From an uncultured Lachnospiraceae bacterium (lineage in GTDB: Bacteria; Bacillota; Clostridia; Lachnospirales; Lachnospiraceae), in contig CANRLR010000001.1 of NCBI GenBank assembly GCA_947631505.1, positions 160,433-224,432 on the forward strand: 64,000 bases of DNA, given 5' to 3'. Below are positions 37,958-46,553 of this stretch, in pieces. The stretch's first letter is position 1. The number at the start of each line of letters is the position of its first letter. The position numbers and the translations under genes were made by a program. The notes beneath the pieces are model-generated. The model did not search any database and had not been told where the DNA came from. It saw nothing but the letters and a program-made list of their open reading frames with translations.

Positions 37958-38665
37958 CTAATCCACTGTAATACTTGTTCCGGTGCCGTTTCCATTCACC
38001 GTATTCATAATGCTATTTTCTTCATTTAATCCAAAGACATACATCGGCATTTTGTTTTCCATACACAGAACAGCTGCTGCCAGATCCACAACGCCTAATT
38101 GGTTATCTACAATATCTGACATTCTCATTGTATCATACTTCTTCGCCGCCTTATTTTTGGCCGGGTCAGAATCATACACACCATCAATTGATTTTGCTGC
38201 TAAAATAATATCCGCATCAATTTCAATGGCACGAAGTGCGGTAGCTGTATCCGTAGAAAAATACGGATGCCCGGTGCCGCCTGCAAAAAATACAACCATT
38301 CCTTTTCCAAGATACTTATTTACTCTGTCCTTAGAAAACAGTTTGGTAAACGAACCACATTCAAACGGTGTAAGTACCTGTGTCATAAGTCCAACCGAAC
38401 GACAGATTTCAGACATATAAATACAGTTCATAACCGTTGCCATCATGCCGATCTGGTCTGCCTTCGTGCGGTCGATTGTCTCACTGGAACGCCCGCGCCA
38501 GAAATTTCCTCCCCCAATTACGATAGCAACCTCTGTTCCCTGTTCTACCAATGACTGAATCTGCTTGGCTACAGGAATACAAGTTGCTTCATCCAATCCG
38601 GTTCCCTTATCTCCTGCCAAAGCTTCCCCGCTTAACTTTAAAAGAACTCTTTTATACTGCGTCAT
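37958..38665 (-). CDS. pyrH: UMP kinase
   Basis: A 235-aa amino-acid-kinase-fold enzyme making UDP from UMP. Motifs: [11 protein letters not shown] at the N terminus, [32 protein letters not shown] and the [10 protein letters not shown] loop. It precedes frr with a 17-base gap. Confidence 0.97.
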   Translation of the reverse strand: MTQYKRVLLKLSGEALAGDKGTGLDEATCIPVAKQIQSLVEQGTEVAIVIGGGNFWRGRSSETIDRTKADQIGMMATVMNCIYMSEICRSVGLMTQVLTPFECGSFTKLFSKDRVNKYLGKGMVVFFAGGTGHPYFSTDTATALRAIEIDADIILAAKSIDGVYDSDPAKNKAAKKYDTMRMSDIVDNQLGVVDLAAAVLCMENKMPMYVFGLNEENSIMNTVNGNGTGTSITVD

Positions 38666-38685
38666 CTGAAATGACCTCCCGTTAT

Positions 38686-39636
38686 TTATTCAAAAAATGA
38701 ATCCAAGTCTACATCTGCAAACTGCAAAGAACAATGTCCATCGATGACAGCACCGCTGTTGATCTGAATGGATTTTGCCTTAATATCACCTTTCACAACA
38801 GCTGTTGAATCTACTACAACCGGACCATTTACTTCAATATCACCCTTTACTGCTCCGGCTACAACAACAGAAGTACAGCTGACATTACCAATTACAACCG
38901 TTCCCACATCAATTTTTACAATTCCTTTACTGTTAATGTCGCCTTCCAATCTTGGTGTATTGACATAAATTTCAGATGCAATGGTATTACCTGACACACG
39001 GCCGGTAATTGTCAATTTGCCCTGACATTCTACATCTCCTTCAATTGTACCTTTTACAACAAGGGAGGTGTCGGATTTAATTCCACCACTAATCGTTGTA
39101 CCTTTTGTAATAACAGTAACTTCCTGTGTTTCTGTATCTTCATTCAATAATACTTCTTCTTTCATTTCTTCACTCATTGTATTCGGTGCCTCCTCAGTTT
39201 TTTCTAAATTTTCTGTTTCCAAAACCTCTTCTGTGATTGTATCTTCTTCTGCCACAGGCTCTTCCAGCAATTCCTCATCATCAGAAGCAGATACAAGACT
39301 TTCTGTTTCATTCTCATCTACTTTTTCCAATATTCCTGCTACATCCACATCAGAAAGACTAAGTTCCGACATATCTTCAGCCTCATCCTTGATTGGCTTT
39401 TCCACTTCAGCAGATATTCCGTCCAAGGCCTGCAGATCTGTCAACTCTTCCGTCAGCATATCGGTAGGTTCCGTAACTGCTTTTGCCCCATCTTCTTCTG
39501 TTGAGTTCTGCATAAAGTCGGCTTTTACTTCAATTTCCTGCTCATCACTGTCCATCGCTAAGTTATCATCCAGAGACTCTGTCAATTCATTTACAGACTG
39601 AGCAATATCTTCTTTTAAATCTTTGAAAAAACTCAT
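38686..39636 (-). CDS. Bactofilin with long acidic N-terminal region
   Basis: A 316-aa protein. Residues 1-175 are highly acidic and low complexity (many Glu/Asp/Ser/Thr), likely disordered. Residues about 180-300 are a right-handed beta-helix bactofilin domain, with the repeated pattern TISGGIKSDTSLVVKGTIEGDVECQGKL and similar turns. Bactofilins polymerise without nucleotide and scaffold cell-wall enzymes. Usual bactofilins are about 150-200 aa, so the acidic extension is unusual. The neighbouring gene is a membrane-anchored polysaccharide deacetylase, which may be its client. Confidence 0.85.
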   Translation of the reverse strand: MSFFKDLKEDIAQSVNELTESLDDNLAMDSDEQEIEVKADFMQNSTEEDGAKAVTEPTDMLTEELTDLQALDGISAEVEKPIKDEAEDMSELSLSDVDVAGILEKVDENETESLVSASDDEELLEEPVAEEDTITEEVLETENLEKTEEAPNTMSEEMKEEVLLNEDTETQEVTVITKGTTISGGIKSDTSLVVKGTIEGDVECQGKLTITGRVSGNTIASEIYVNTPRLEGDINSKGIVKIDVGTVVIGNVSCTSVVVAGAVKGDIEVNGPVVVDSTAVVKGDIKAKSIQINSGAVIDGHCSLQFADVDLDSFFE

Positions 39637-39652
39637 TGTGTATCCTCCTGTT

Positions 39653-40558
39653 TTATTCATTGTGCCGAATTAAAGGGGTGTCCTCATTAATCGGCAGCAA
39701 TTCATAGTTTTTTTCTTTTAATTGCTTTATTAGAGATGGAAGTGCTTTGGCTGTTGTAATTCGTTCCGCTGTATCGTACATCATAACAACCGATGTATCA
39801 TATTCTGCCACTGCTTCCATAATACCTCTCGTAATTTCTTCCTTCGATGCATTTGAATTTACTGCATCCATACTAATAATATTCCAATCAATATAACTTA
39901 GATGGTACTGCTCTAAGACCTCTGTTAAGTCCTGAAACGGAATTTCCATCAGATCCGAGCGGCTTCCTCCCGGAAAACGATAATATTTCGGGTACTCTCC
40001 TGTCACAGAATGTAATAAGTTATACTCTTTCTCTGTATCTTTTTTAAATTTCTCCTTTGAAGAGTATATTTCTTCATACATATGAGAATAGGAATGCATT
40101 CCTAATGTATGTCCCTCTTTTACAATTCTTTTATAAATCTTTTTGGAATATTCATCCTCTTTTCCCAAAACAAAAAAGGTTGCCTTTACCTTTTCCTTTT
40201 TCAGAACATCTAAAATCTTCTCGGTCTGAGTCCCAGGTCCATCATCAAACGTCAAATATACCTTTTTCGATTCCGCTTCTGCCGCCCCTGATGATGCCAC
40301 GGTGGTCTGTTCCTGTTTTTCGGCGGTAACAGATGCTTGCGAAGCTGTCTTTTCTTTGGCTTCCACAACGATCTCCGAATCCTGCTGCCGTTTTTCTCCC
40401 GCAATTTTCTCAATCTGAGACTCCAAAGAATATACTTTGACCATCAGAAAAATTGTCAGGATAGTCGGCAGAATCAATAATATAATACACAATGCTATAA
40501 TAATCTTTTTTATCCGCTGTACGCGCTTCTTGCGATATTCTACCTGTGTTTTATCCAT
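39653..40558 (-). CDS. Membrane-anchored polysaccharide deacetylase (NodB/CE4)
   Basis: A 301-aa protein with one membrane anchor at about residues 19-42, a Glu/Lys-rich coiled stretch and a CE4 domain from about 95: LTFDDGPGTQTEKIL (catalytic and metal Asp), TFFVLG, GHTLGMHSYSH (metal His pair) and YRFPGGSRS. It probably deacetylates peptidoglycan sugars on the outer face. Start placed after GAGGGATATA. It precedes the bactofilin gene by 16 bases. Confidence 0.9.
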   Translation of the reverse strand: MDKTQVEYRKKRVQRIKKIIIALCIILLILPTILTIFLMVKVYSLESQIEKIAGEKRQQDSEIVVEAKEKTASQASVTAEKQEQTTVASSGAAEAESKKVYLTFDDGPGTQTEKILDVLKKEKVKATFFVLGKEDEYSKKIYKRIVKEGHTLGMHSYSHMYEEIYSSKEKFKKDTEKEYNLLHSVTGEYPKYYRFPGGSRSDLMEIPFQDLTEVLEQYHLSYIDWNIISMDAVNSNASKEEITRGIMEAVAEYDTSVVMMYDTAERITTAKALPSLIKQLKEKNYELLPINEDTPLIRHNE

Positions 40559-40610
40559 TATATCCCTCATTTATTCGTATTTATACACACGGACACATTA
40601 TAACATATAA

Positions 40611-40646
40611 AAAATAGTAACGCAAGGTTTCCTACGTTACTATTTT
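40611..40646. terminator. Bidirectional terminator after ddh
   Basis: AAAATAGTAACG and CGTTACTATTTT form a 12-bp stem around a 12-base loop. On the minus strand the run reads ACTATTTTTTATATG, ending the RM-alkD-ddh operon. Confidence 0.8.
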
Positions 40647-40659
40647 AAAGGTTTTTTAT

Positions 40660-41646
40660 TCAAAGCATAGAAGCCCGCAGTTCCTCGCCGCTCTTTGAGC
40701 TCAAATAGGCCGGTGCAATATCGAAAACTGTCTTACATCCACTCTGCCCCTCTTTGGCAAGACGATGTGCAGCTCTTGCATAAGCAATCAGAACACTGGA
40801 AGTAAATTCCGGATTAGAATCCAGCTTCAAACGATACTCAATAAGATGTTTATTCTCTTTTTCCCATCCCGTTACACCGCTGCGAAGAACAAATCCACCG
40901 TGTGGAATTCCACTGTGGTCTGCCATCAATTCCTCTTCGCTAATAAAATGAACGGTTGTATCATAATCTGCAAAATAATTCGGCATTGTCTTAATTTCTT
41001 CTTCCACCTTTGCCGCATCTGCCCCCTCTTCCAACACAACAAAGCACTCTCTGGTATGCTTTTCCCTTGTTGTAAATTCCGGGCTGCTTCCTGAGCGAAC
41101 TGTTTCTAATGCACTCTCTACCGGAATCGTATACTGTTTTGCATTTTTTACACCCTCAATACGGCGAATCGCATCCGAATGCCCCTGACTGACACCCTTT
41201 CCCCAAAATGTATAATCACTTCCCTCTGGCAAAATGGCATTTCCGTACAGACGATTCAAAGAAAACAGTCCCGGATCCCAGCCAACAGAAATAATTGCCA
41301 CATGGGAATTCGCTTTTGCCGCTGCATCCACATTGTCAAAATGCTCTGGAATACGGGCATGGGTATCAAAACTGTCAATCACATTAAAATGCTTTACAAA
41401 TTCTGGTGTCTGCTCCGGCAGATCAGTAGCACTTCCGCCACACAAAATCATTACATCTATTTTATCTTTCCATGCTTCTACATCCGCTACGTTACATACT
41501 GCTGCCGTATCTGTGAGAACAGAAACCGTTGACGGATTCCGGCGGGTAAATACAGCCGCCAGCTCCATATCCTCATTTTGGCGAATGGCACATTCCACAC
41601 CACGACCTAAATTTCCATATCCTATGATTCCAATACGTGTACTCAT
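40660..41646 (-). CDS. ddh: meso-Diaminopimelate dehydrogenase
   Basis: A 328-aa NADPH-dependent enzyme making meso-DAP from tetrahydrodipicolinate in one step, for lysine and peptidoglycan. It has the Rossmann start RIGIIGYGNLGRGVECAI, the family stretch VDSFDTHARIPEHF, and SVGWDPGLFSLNRLY. The start overlaps the alkD stop by four bases (ATGA). Confidence 0.95.
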   Translation of the reverse strand: MSTRIGIIGYGNLGRGVECAIRQNEDMELAAVFTRRNPSTVSVLTDTAAVCNVADVEAWKDKIDVMILCGGSATDLPEQTPEFVKHFNVIDSFDTHARIPEHFDNVDAAAKANSHVAIISVGWDPGLFSLNRLYGNAILPEGSDYTFWGKGVSQGHSDAIRRIEGVKNAKQYTIPVESALETVRSGSSPEFTTREKHTRECFVVLEEGADAAKVEEEIKTMPNYFADYDTTVHFISEEELMADHSGIPHGGFVLRSGVTGWEKENKHLIEYRLKLDSNPEFTSSVLIAYARAAHRLAKEGQSGCKTVFDIAPAYLSSKSGEELRASML

Positions 41647-42332
41647 ATACTATCTCCTTTTTTATTTTTTTTCAATGTCCTCAAATATTGTTTCTGCTCT
41701 GCCGTAATCCGCCTGCTTTCCACTGCTTTTTGAATCGCTTTATTATGTACCCACAAGGGAAGGCGTGATTCGGTAAAAAATGGCAAGGCTTTCTCATACT
41801 GCTTTGCCAGTGCCGTAGCAAAATACCAGGCAATCATCATATTAACATAATATTCTTCCGATTGTACAGCAGCGGCACGTTCCAAATATTCTTCTTTAAA
41901 ATTATCATCCAAATAATATGTCATCAGCATATTTAATCCAAAACGAACACGATAGGTATCCGCAGCCGCAATCCATTTGTCAATATATTCCAACAACTCT
42001 TCTGGATATTTGCCAAGCACTTTGGGACGCATCATATCACAGGTTGCCCAATTATCAACATAAGGAAGAAAACACTCCAGCTTCTTGATACAATCATCAA
42101 AATTTCGCTCTCTCTCTATCAGAAAAGCATGTAAATTATTTTCCTCATAATATTCATGTGGAAGACAACTCATAAAATTCTCTGCTTCCTCCAAGCTGAG
42201 ACTTTTCGCATATTTTCGCAATGCAGGTGTCCTTACTCCAATAATCTTTTCCTTCTCCACATTGGGAATCAGTCTGGCGTGAAAATCACGATATTCCAAA
42301 TCCTGCATGGCAAATAACTGTTCTCTTATCAT
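41643..42332 (-). CDS. DNA alkylation repair protein (AlkD-like)
   Basis: A 229-aa all-helical HEAT-like repeat protein of the AlkC/AlkD superfamily, a base-excision glycosylase family. Typical stretches are RDFHARLIPNVEKEKIIGVRTPALRKYAK, NWATCDMMRPKVLGKYPEELLEYIDKWI and LGLNMLMTYYL-like helices. The start is three bases after the restriction enzyme stop, and the stop overlaps ddh, so it is embedded in the RM operon. Confidence 0.85.
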   Translation of the reverse strand: MIREQLFAMQDLEYRDFHARLIPNVEKEKIIGVRTPALRKYAKSLSLEEAENFMSCLPHEYYEENNLHAFLIERERNFDDCIKKLECFLPYVDNWATCDMMRPKVLGKYPEELLEYIDKWIAAADTYRVRFGLNMLMTYYLDDNFKEEYLERAAAVQSEEYYVNMMIAWYFATALAKQYEKALPFFTESRLPLWVHNKAIQKAVESRRITAEQKQYLRTLKKNKKGDSI

Positions 42333-42335
42333 ATC

Positions 42336-43280
42336 CTATTTTCCCCAATACACTAATACACTCTGTATATCTCTTTTAATTAATTCTTCAAACGATATTA
42401 TTTTGTTATCACACATTTTTAATAGTTTTTTTGTATCCGATAATGAAATGATTGAATTTTTATCCGGTGTCTTCTCCAAAATGTCTTTATGCTTTTCAAC
42501 CATTCCCTTTATTGCCCTTTTTACATCCTTGAACACGACTAATGTTACATTGTTATCTATTATTATTTCCTTAACCTTATCAACGGAAAAATCATTGACA
42601 TCTCTGTCAGTAATCAACCCACATCCTGTTGTAGTTGCGAGATAACGCTTGACATTATCCCTTGTAGATTTCCCTGTAGTCAACCGGAATCTATCTTTCA
42701 AAGTTGTTTGACATTCGATATTGATAACCTGATCCGGTGCATTCTCAATTGCTGCCAGCTCAGGAATAATAAAATCCATAACCGTACCACCAGTATTTTT
42801 TTGTTTCTGCGTTTCATATGGTATCCCACATACCTCAAAAATTTTCTCCAAATGGTTTTGTAATGAATCACCTACTCTTGTTTTCGCAGACTGTTTTTGC
42901 GAAAAAGATATATAATCGACTACCGGTGAGGTAACCTTAAAAATCTCACGAATAAAATCATTCTCATCATATGTTTTTAGACTGCATTTTTTATAAATCT
43001 CTAGCATCTTTCTTATGTAATTCGATGTCTCTGGATAATTTTTATCACTTTTTCCATATATATTTTTGTAATAGTATGGTATTACTTCAGCAATAATTTT
43101 ACTGCTTCTTTCATTATAAATAGATGTTTCTGCCTTCAGCAAATTTTTCAAAGTACCATCAACATCTTTAAGAATATTCTCTTTTGTAAGTTTTATCCCA
43201 CTATCTTTTTCATACTTTTTGAATGCAGCATCTGCCATCTCTCTTGTTGCCCCAAGGTAATTATCTCTTACTTTCTTCAT
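42336..43280 (-). CDS. Type II restriction endonuclease, EcoRII-C-like PD-(D/E)XK
   Basis: A 314-aa nuclease. The C-terminal half has the EcoRII-C pattern: TRVGDSLQNHLEKIFEVCGIPYETQ (135-158), VMDFIIP with Asp169, and INIECQTTLKDRFR (187-199). The E189-C-Q191 triplet stands where relatives usually have a lysine before TT (xKTTxKDRW), so the catalytic signature is ExQ rather than ExK, as known for BglII. EcoRII-C relatives mostly cut CCWGG or CCNGG; the site here is not readable. The gene lies 92 bases after the methyltransferase gene. An in-frame short ORF precedes it (43296-43319). Confidence 0.82.
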   Translation of the reverse strand: MKKVRDNYLGATREMADAAFKKYEKDSGIKLTKENILKDVDGTLKNLLKAETSIYNERSSKIIAEVIPYYYKNIYGKSDKNYPETSNYIRKMLEIYKKCSLKTYDENDFIREIFKVTSPVVDYISFSQKQSAKTRVGDSLQNHLEKIFEVCGIPYETQKQKNTGGTVMDFIIPELAAIENAPDQVINIECQTTLKDRFRLTTGKSTRDNVKRYLATTTGCGLITDRDVNDFSVDKVKEIIIDNNVTLVVFKDVKRAIKGMVEKHKDILEKTPDKNSIISLSDTKKLLKMCDNKIISFEELIKRDIQSVLVYWGK

Positions 43281-43295
43281 GTATCCTTTTGGTCC

Positions 43296-43319
43296 TTATA
43301 CCTCATCCTTTATCGCCAT
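43296..43319 (-). other. Seven-codon leader ORF in frame with the restriction gene
   Basis: GAGGTG and seven bases precede an ATG that encodes MAIKDEV and a TAA. After TAA the same frame continues as GPKGY into the nuclease start at 43280. Either a leader peptide or a nonsense mutation near an older start codon; expression of the nuclease then depends on re-initiation at the inner ATG. Confidence 0.5.
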
Positions 43320-43372
43320 CGTTATTCACCTCATTTCTCTCATCCAAAATCTTTTTTCAAGTTCCTTATCTT

Positions 43373-44695
43373 TTATACGAGTACCTTGATTATCTCAGCT
43401 GCTACTGCTTTCGCTAACAATGGTGGTACCGCATTTCCAACCTGTGAATACTGAGGTACCTCAACACGTCTGCGTAATCCTCCGGTCGTTCTTTTACCCA
43501 AAAATTCAAAACTATCATCAAAAGACTGCATTCTTGCTAATTCTCTGACCGTAAATGTCCTTGGTTCGAACGGTGAAATATAATCATCCGCTATCGTCAT
43601 AACCGTTGCTGATGGTTTTGTTCGATCTAGTCTAGTTCGAATATTTTTCTTTGTAAGCAGGATGTCAGCATTCTCTCTTGTTACATTTCCACTTTGAAAA
43701 AGTTTCATTACATCCTCTGCACCCATCCCCATTTTTTCCACACAATGCTTTATCAGAGCTGGCGAACAAGATATATCGATTCCTTCGGACATAACACGTT
43801 TTTTCAATCCTGCACCGTCTTCACCTTCTCGAAAAAGCGAAAAACGTTCGGTAATAATCTGCTGATGTCTTGAAATCTCATTATTATATATCTTTCCCTT
43901 ACTTGAAATTACATTTCCATTCGTATCCGGTGTTCGTCCAGCTTTCGATATCACCTGAAATTCCGTATCTTTCACATGTACCTGATCATGTATTTTCTTA
44001 TCTCTTATTAAATCACTAATAGCATCTGTAATTGTTAATACATTGTCCTCTGTATAAATTTGCTTTGGATAAGATGGGGCAGCCATATCAGCTCGATATG
44101 CGATAACAATAATTCTATTTCTTCTTTGTGGAACACCATAATGTGCGGCATTTAAAATCTGTGGTTCCAACGTTTGATATCCAATCATCCGAAACTCATT
44201 TCTCAAAATGTCTAACACAAACTCGCCATCTTTATATTGATGTCCTGTCACACCTTTAAAACCATAAAATTTCGTATCGACAAACCCCGTTACATTTTCT
44301 AACACAACATACTTAGGAGATACTTCATGAATTACTCTTAAATATTCTCTGAAAAGCATATTCCTTGGGTCATTTGGATTCCTTCTGCCGGCTCTGCTGA
44401 ACCCCTGACAAGGAGGTCCCCCAAATACTGCATCTATTTCTGGAATTTCTCTATTTCGGAATATTTCCAAATGGCTTATTGCTTGGCGAATCATATCTCC
44501 ATTCAATTCTTTAATATCACCTTGATGAAAATATGTATTGACACCTTGATGTAACCCCAATTGTTCATGTCGATTCCTATAGGTCCGCTGAACATCTGGA
44601 TTAATATCATTGGAAAAGAGGATATGAAAACCGGCTTGAATGATCCCCTCGCTCATTCCACCAGCACCACAGAACAAGTCTATTGCATATGCCAT
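43373..44695 (-). CDS. DNA (cytosine-5-)-methyltransferase
   Basis: A 440-aa m5C methyltransferase. Motif I is LFCGAGGMSEGIIQAGF, motif IV GGPPCQGFSRAG (catalytic Cys), motif VI ENVTGF, motif VIII RRNRIIVIAY and motif X QVGNAVPPLLA. The variable target-recognition region lies at about 215-370. Start set at MAYAIDLFCG, seven bases after GGAGG; an upstream TTG is part of the same region but not needed. It is the first gene of the operon, from the promoter at 44739-44767. Confidence 0.95.
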   Translation of the reverse strand: MAYAIDLFCGAGGMSEGIIQAGFHILFSNDINPDVQRTYRNRHEQLGLHQGVNTYFHQGDIKELNGDMIRQAISHLEIFRNREIPEIDAVFGGPPCQGFSRAGRRNPNDPRNMLFREYLRVIHEVSPKYVVLENVTGFVDTKFYGFKGVTGHQYKDGEFVLDILRNEFRMIGYQTLEPQILNAAHYGVPQRRNRIIVIAYRADMAAPSYPKQIYTEDNVLTITDAISDLIRDKKIHDQVHVKDTEFQVISKAGRTPDTNGNVISSKGKIYNNEISRHQQIITERFSLFREGEDGAGLKKRVMSEGIDISCSPALIKHCVEKMGMGAEDVMKLFQSGNVTRENADILLTKKNIRTRLDRTKPSATVMTIADDYISPFEPRTFTVRELARMQSFDDSFEFLGKRTTGGLRRRVEVPQYSQVGNAVPPLLAKAVAAEIIKVLV

Positions 44696-44738
44696 GGTAA
44701 ATCCTCCTTCCAAATAATATTAGTTACATTCTTTCTAT

Positions 44739-44767
44739 ATATTAGAACATATGTTTCTGTTTGTCAA
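44739..44767 (-). promoter_or_regulatory. Strong promoter of the RM operon with overlapping palindromes
   Basis: Minus strand TTGACA, 17 bases, TAATAT. The spacer contains AACATATGTT, and the -10 lies in TTCTAATATATAGAA; both are palindromes, suitable for a dimeric repressor. Transcription would start about 35 bases before the methyltransferase start. Confidence 0.8.
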
Positions 44768-44989
44768 TTACATATTTTTTAATGATTGAAATATTATAAC
44801 ATATTTCCTTTGACAATGGCAACTTTTCTAATTCCCCACATTTCACGCAGAACAAAACACTCGAACAGCCGCTCCCACTCAATCAATTACAGATGTGCCT
44901 ACTTTATCAGGCACAAACCATCACGGAATCCCTTGTTTCTCTAATTCCTACGGAATGCATATTCATATTCTGCAAATAATCATAATTAT
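44768..44989. other. Intergenic stretch with no recognised gene
   Basis: No open frame with a start and ribosome binding site is seen on either strand. The minus strand has a 28-codon stop-bounded fragment (EWERLFECFVLREMWGIRK ...) that I cannot assign. The 3' hairpin of the chemoreceptor gene borders it. Confidence 0.4.
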
Positions 44990-45018
44990 AAGTCCGCTGA
45001 CTTTTTGTCAGCGGACTT
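44990..45018 (-). terminator. Hairpin after the chemoreceptor gene
   Basis: AAGTCCGCTGAC, loop TTTTT, GTCAGCGGACTT: a perfect 12-bp stem 27 bases after the chemoreceptor stop. The minus-strand tail is TATAATTATG, weak for a terminator, but the stem is very stable. Confidence 0.65.
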
Positions 45019-45044
45019 AACTCAACATGATTCAATAAATTTTC

Positions 45045-46460
45045 CTACTTTGATGCCTGTATAAGCCGGTTCCTCATCTCTTCCAAATCATCAATTAATT
45101 CTTTGGAATAATGCTCTGCTTCCTGATAAAGCTGTTCCGCCCTATCATAATTCTCTGCAAATAGTTCCTTTATAATCTCCGAACCGTAATTATGAAATCT
45201 TTTATGTTTAGCACGCAATCCATCCCACAGCTCCGTTATTTCCGAATATTGCGGAGTTATCGAATAATAAAAATGTCCAAAACCACATTTCGAGTCATCT
45301 AACTGAAGCGGAAGAATGGTACGGTTTGATACAATATTTTTCAAATTTACCAGCCATGCCCTATGTGCTTTCACTGCCTGCTCCAGATACCCTGCAAATG
45401 TTTTCCTTCCTAATGCATAAAATTTATCCTTGGACATCCGTCCCATCGACTTTGCATTATCATCCAATACCTTTTCAATCGCAGAGACCGGCTCAACTGC
45501 ATTTTTAACATGATCCCCCAGATCTTTCAATTGATCGGTATCCTCAGATAGAACACCGCATTTTTCCTGAATAATATTTGCCTGATTTTCCAGTTCTGTC
45601 ATTGAACTGCTAATTTCTTCACTGACCGATGCCAGAGAACTTATATTATCTGTAATTTTTTCCATAAGTCTCTGATTATCTTCATTCAATTTCCATACAT
45701 GTCCAATTTTTTCTGTCATCATTTCTAAAGAAGAAATGGTACTCGCAACACTGTCTGCACTTTTCTGTGATGCAGTCTTAATCTCTTCCACGAAACTGCC
45801 CATATTTCCCGTTAATTTCTGCGTTTCGTCTGCAAGTTTACGAATTTCATTTGCCACAACCGCAAATCCTTTTCCTGCAGCACCTGCTCTTGCCGCCTCA
45901 ATGGATGCATTCAAAGAAAGAAGATTGGTCTGAGCAGAAATCGCATTTACTCCATCAATGACCTCATGCATATGATTGATTACATCTTCTAACTGTGTCA
46001 TATCCTTTCGCATTTCTTCTGAAGCCGAAATTGTATTTGCAGACAAATCTTTTATTCTGGTCAGTTCCTGCTGTCCCTCATCGATCTTTGTATAAACATC
46101 TCCGGATTCCTCAGAGGCACTAATAATCGTATTTGTCAATTCTTCATGCTGACCGGAAACAATTTCTGCCACATGTGTCGTATCTTCAGAGGATGAATAA
46201 ATTGACTTTGTCGCATCTGCTACACTTTGACATATTGTTTTCAAATTTTCTGTGTAATGATTTAATGTCAGATCCAATGCACTAATCTGCATTACCGCAG
46301 AAATATTTTGCTCCACAATTTCTTCAAACTGTTCTCTTCCCGTCGAAAGACGGTCATACATTTCGGATATCTGTTTACCCGCGTTCTTATAATCAAAATC
46401 CTGCATTTGCGAAAGTGCATCTATGGCTTTCTGTTTTTTACTATTTTTCGATATAGACAT
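45045..46460 (-). CDS. Cytoplasmic methyl-accepting chemotaxis protein with CZB zinc domain
   Basis: A 471-aa soluble receptor: no membrane segment. A long coiled-coil MCP signalling domain holds the hairpin tip [43 protein letters not shown] (written here as the family core). Residues about 350-460 form a CZB domain with zinc ligands in [20 protein letters not shown] and [11 protein letters not shown] receptors sense hypochlorite or zinc, or act on c-di-GMP enzymes. Start set at [11 protein letters not shown] after GAGGGG. Confidence 0.88.
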   Translation of the reverse strand: MSISKNSKKQKAIDALSQMQDFDYKNAGKQISEMYDRLSTGREQFEEIVEQNISAVMQISALDLTLNHYTENLKTICQSVADATKSIYSSSEDTTHVAEIVSGQHEELTNTIISASEESGDVYTKIDEGQQELTRIKDLSANTISASEEMRKDMTQLEDVINHMHEVIDGVNAISAQTNLLSLNASIEAARAGAAGKGFAVVANEIRKLADETQKLTGNMGSFVEEIKTASQKSADSVASTISSLEMMTEKIGHVWKLNEDNQRLMEKITDNISSLASVSEEISSSMTELENQANIIQEKCGVLSEDTDQLKDLGDHVKNAVEPVSAIEKVLDDNAKSMGRMSKDKFYALGRKTFAGYLEQAVKAHRAWLVNLKNIVSNRTILPLQLDDSKCGFGHFYYSITPQYSEITELWDGLRAKHKRFHNYGSEIIKELFAENYDRAEQLYQEAEHYSKELIDDLEEMRNRLIQASK

Positions 46461-46498
46461 AGTATCCCCTCTCTCTTGTATTACAATTATTTTCATAT

Positions 46499-46527
46499 AT
46501 TTTATCATATTTTTTTAAATCCCACAA
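46499..46527 (-). promoter_or_regulatory. Likely promoter of the chemoreceptor gene
   Basis: Minus strand TTGTGG, 17 bases, TAAAAT, about 40 bases upstream of the start codon. Confidence 0.5.
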
Positions 46528-46553
46528 TAACAAGAATGAGATTTTTCAGCATA

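Noticed and set aside
39068..39601. Plus-strand 177-codon Ser-rich frame
   Set aside because: Mirror of the acidic low-complexity part of the bactofilin gene; no start signals.
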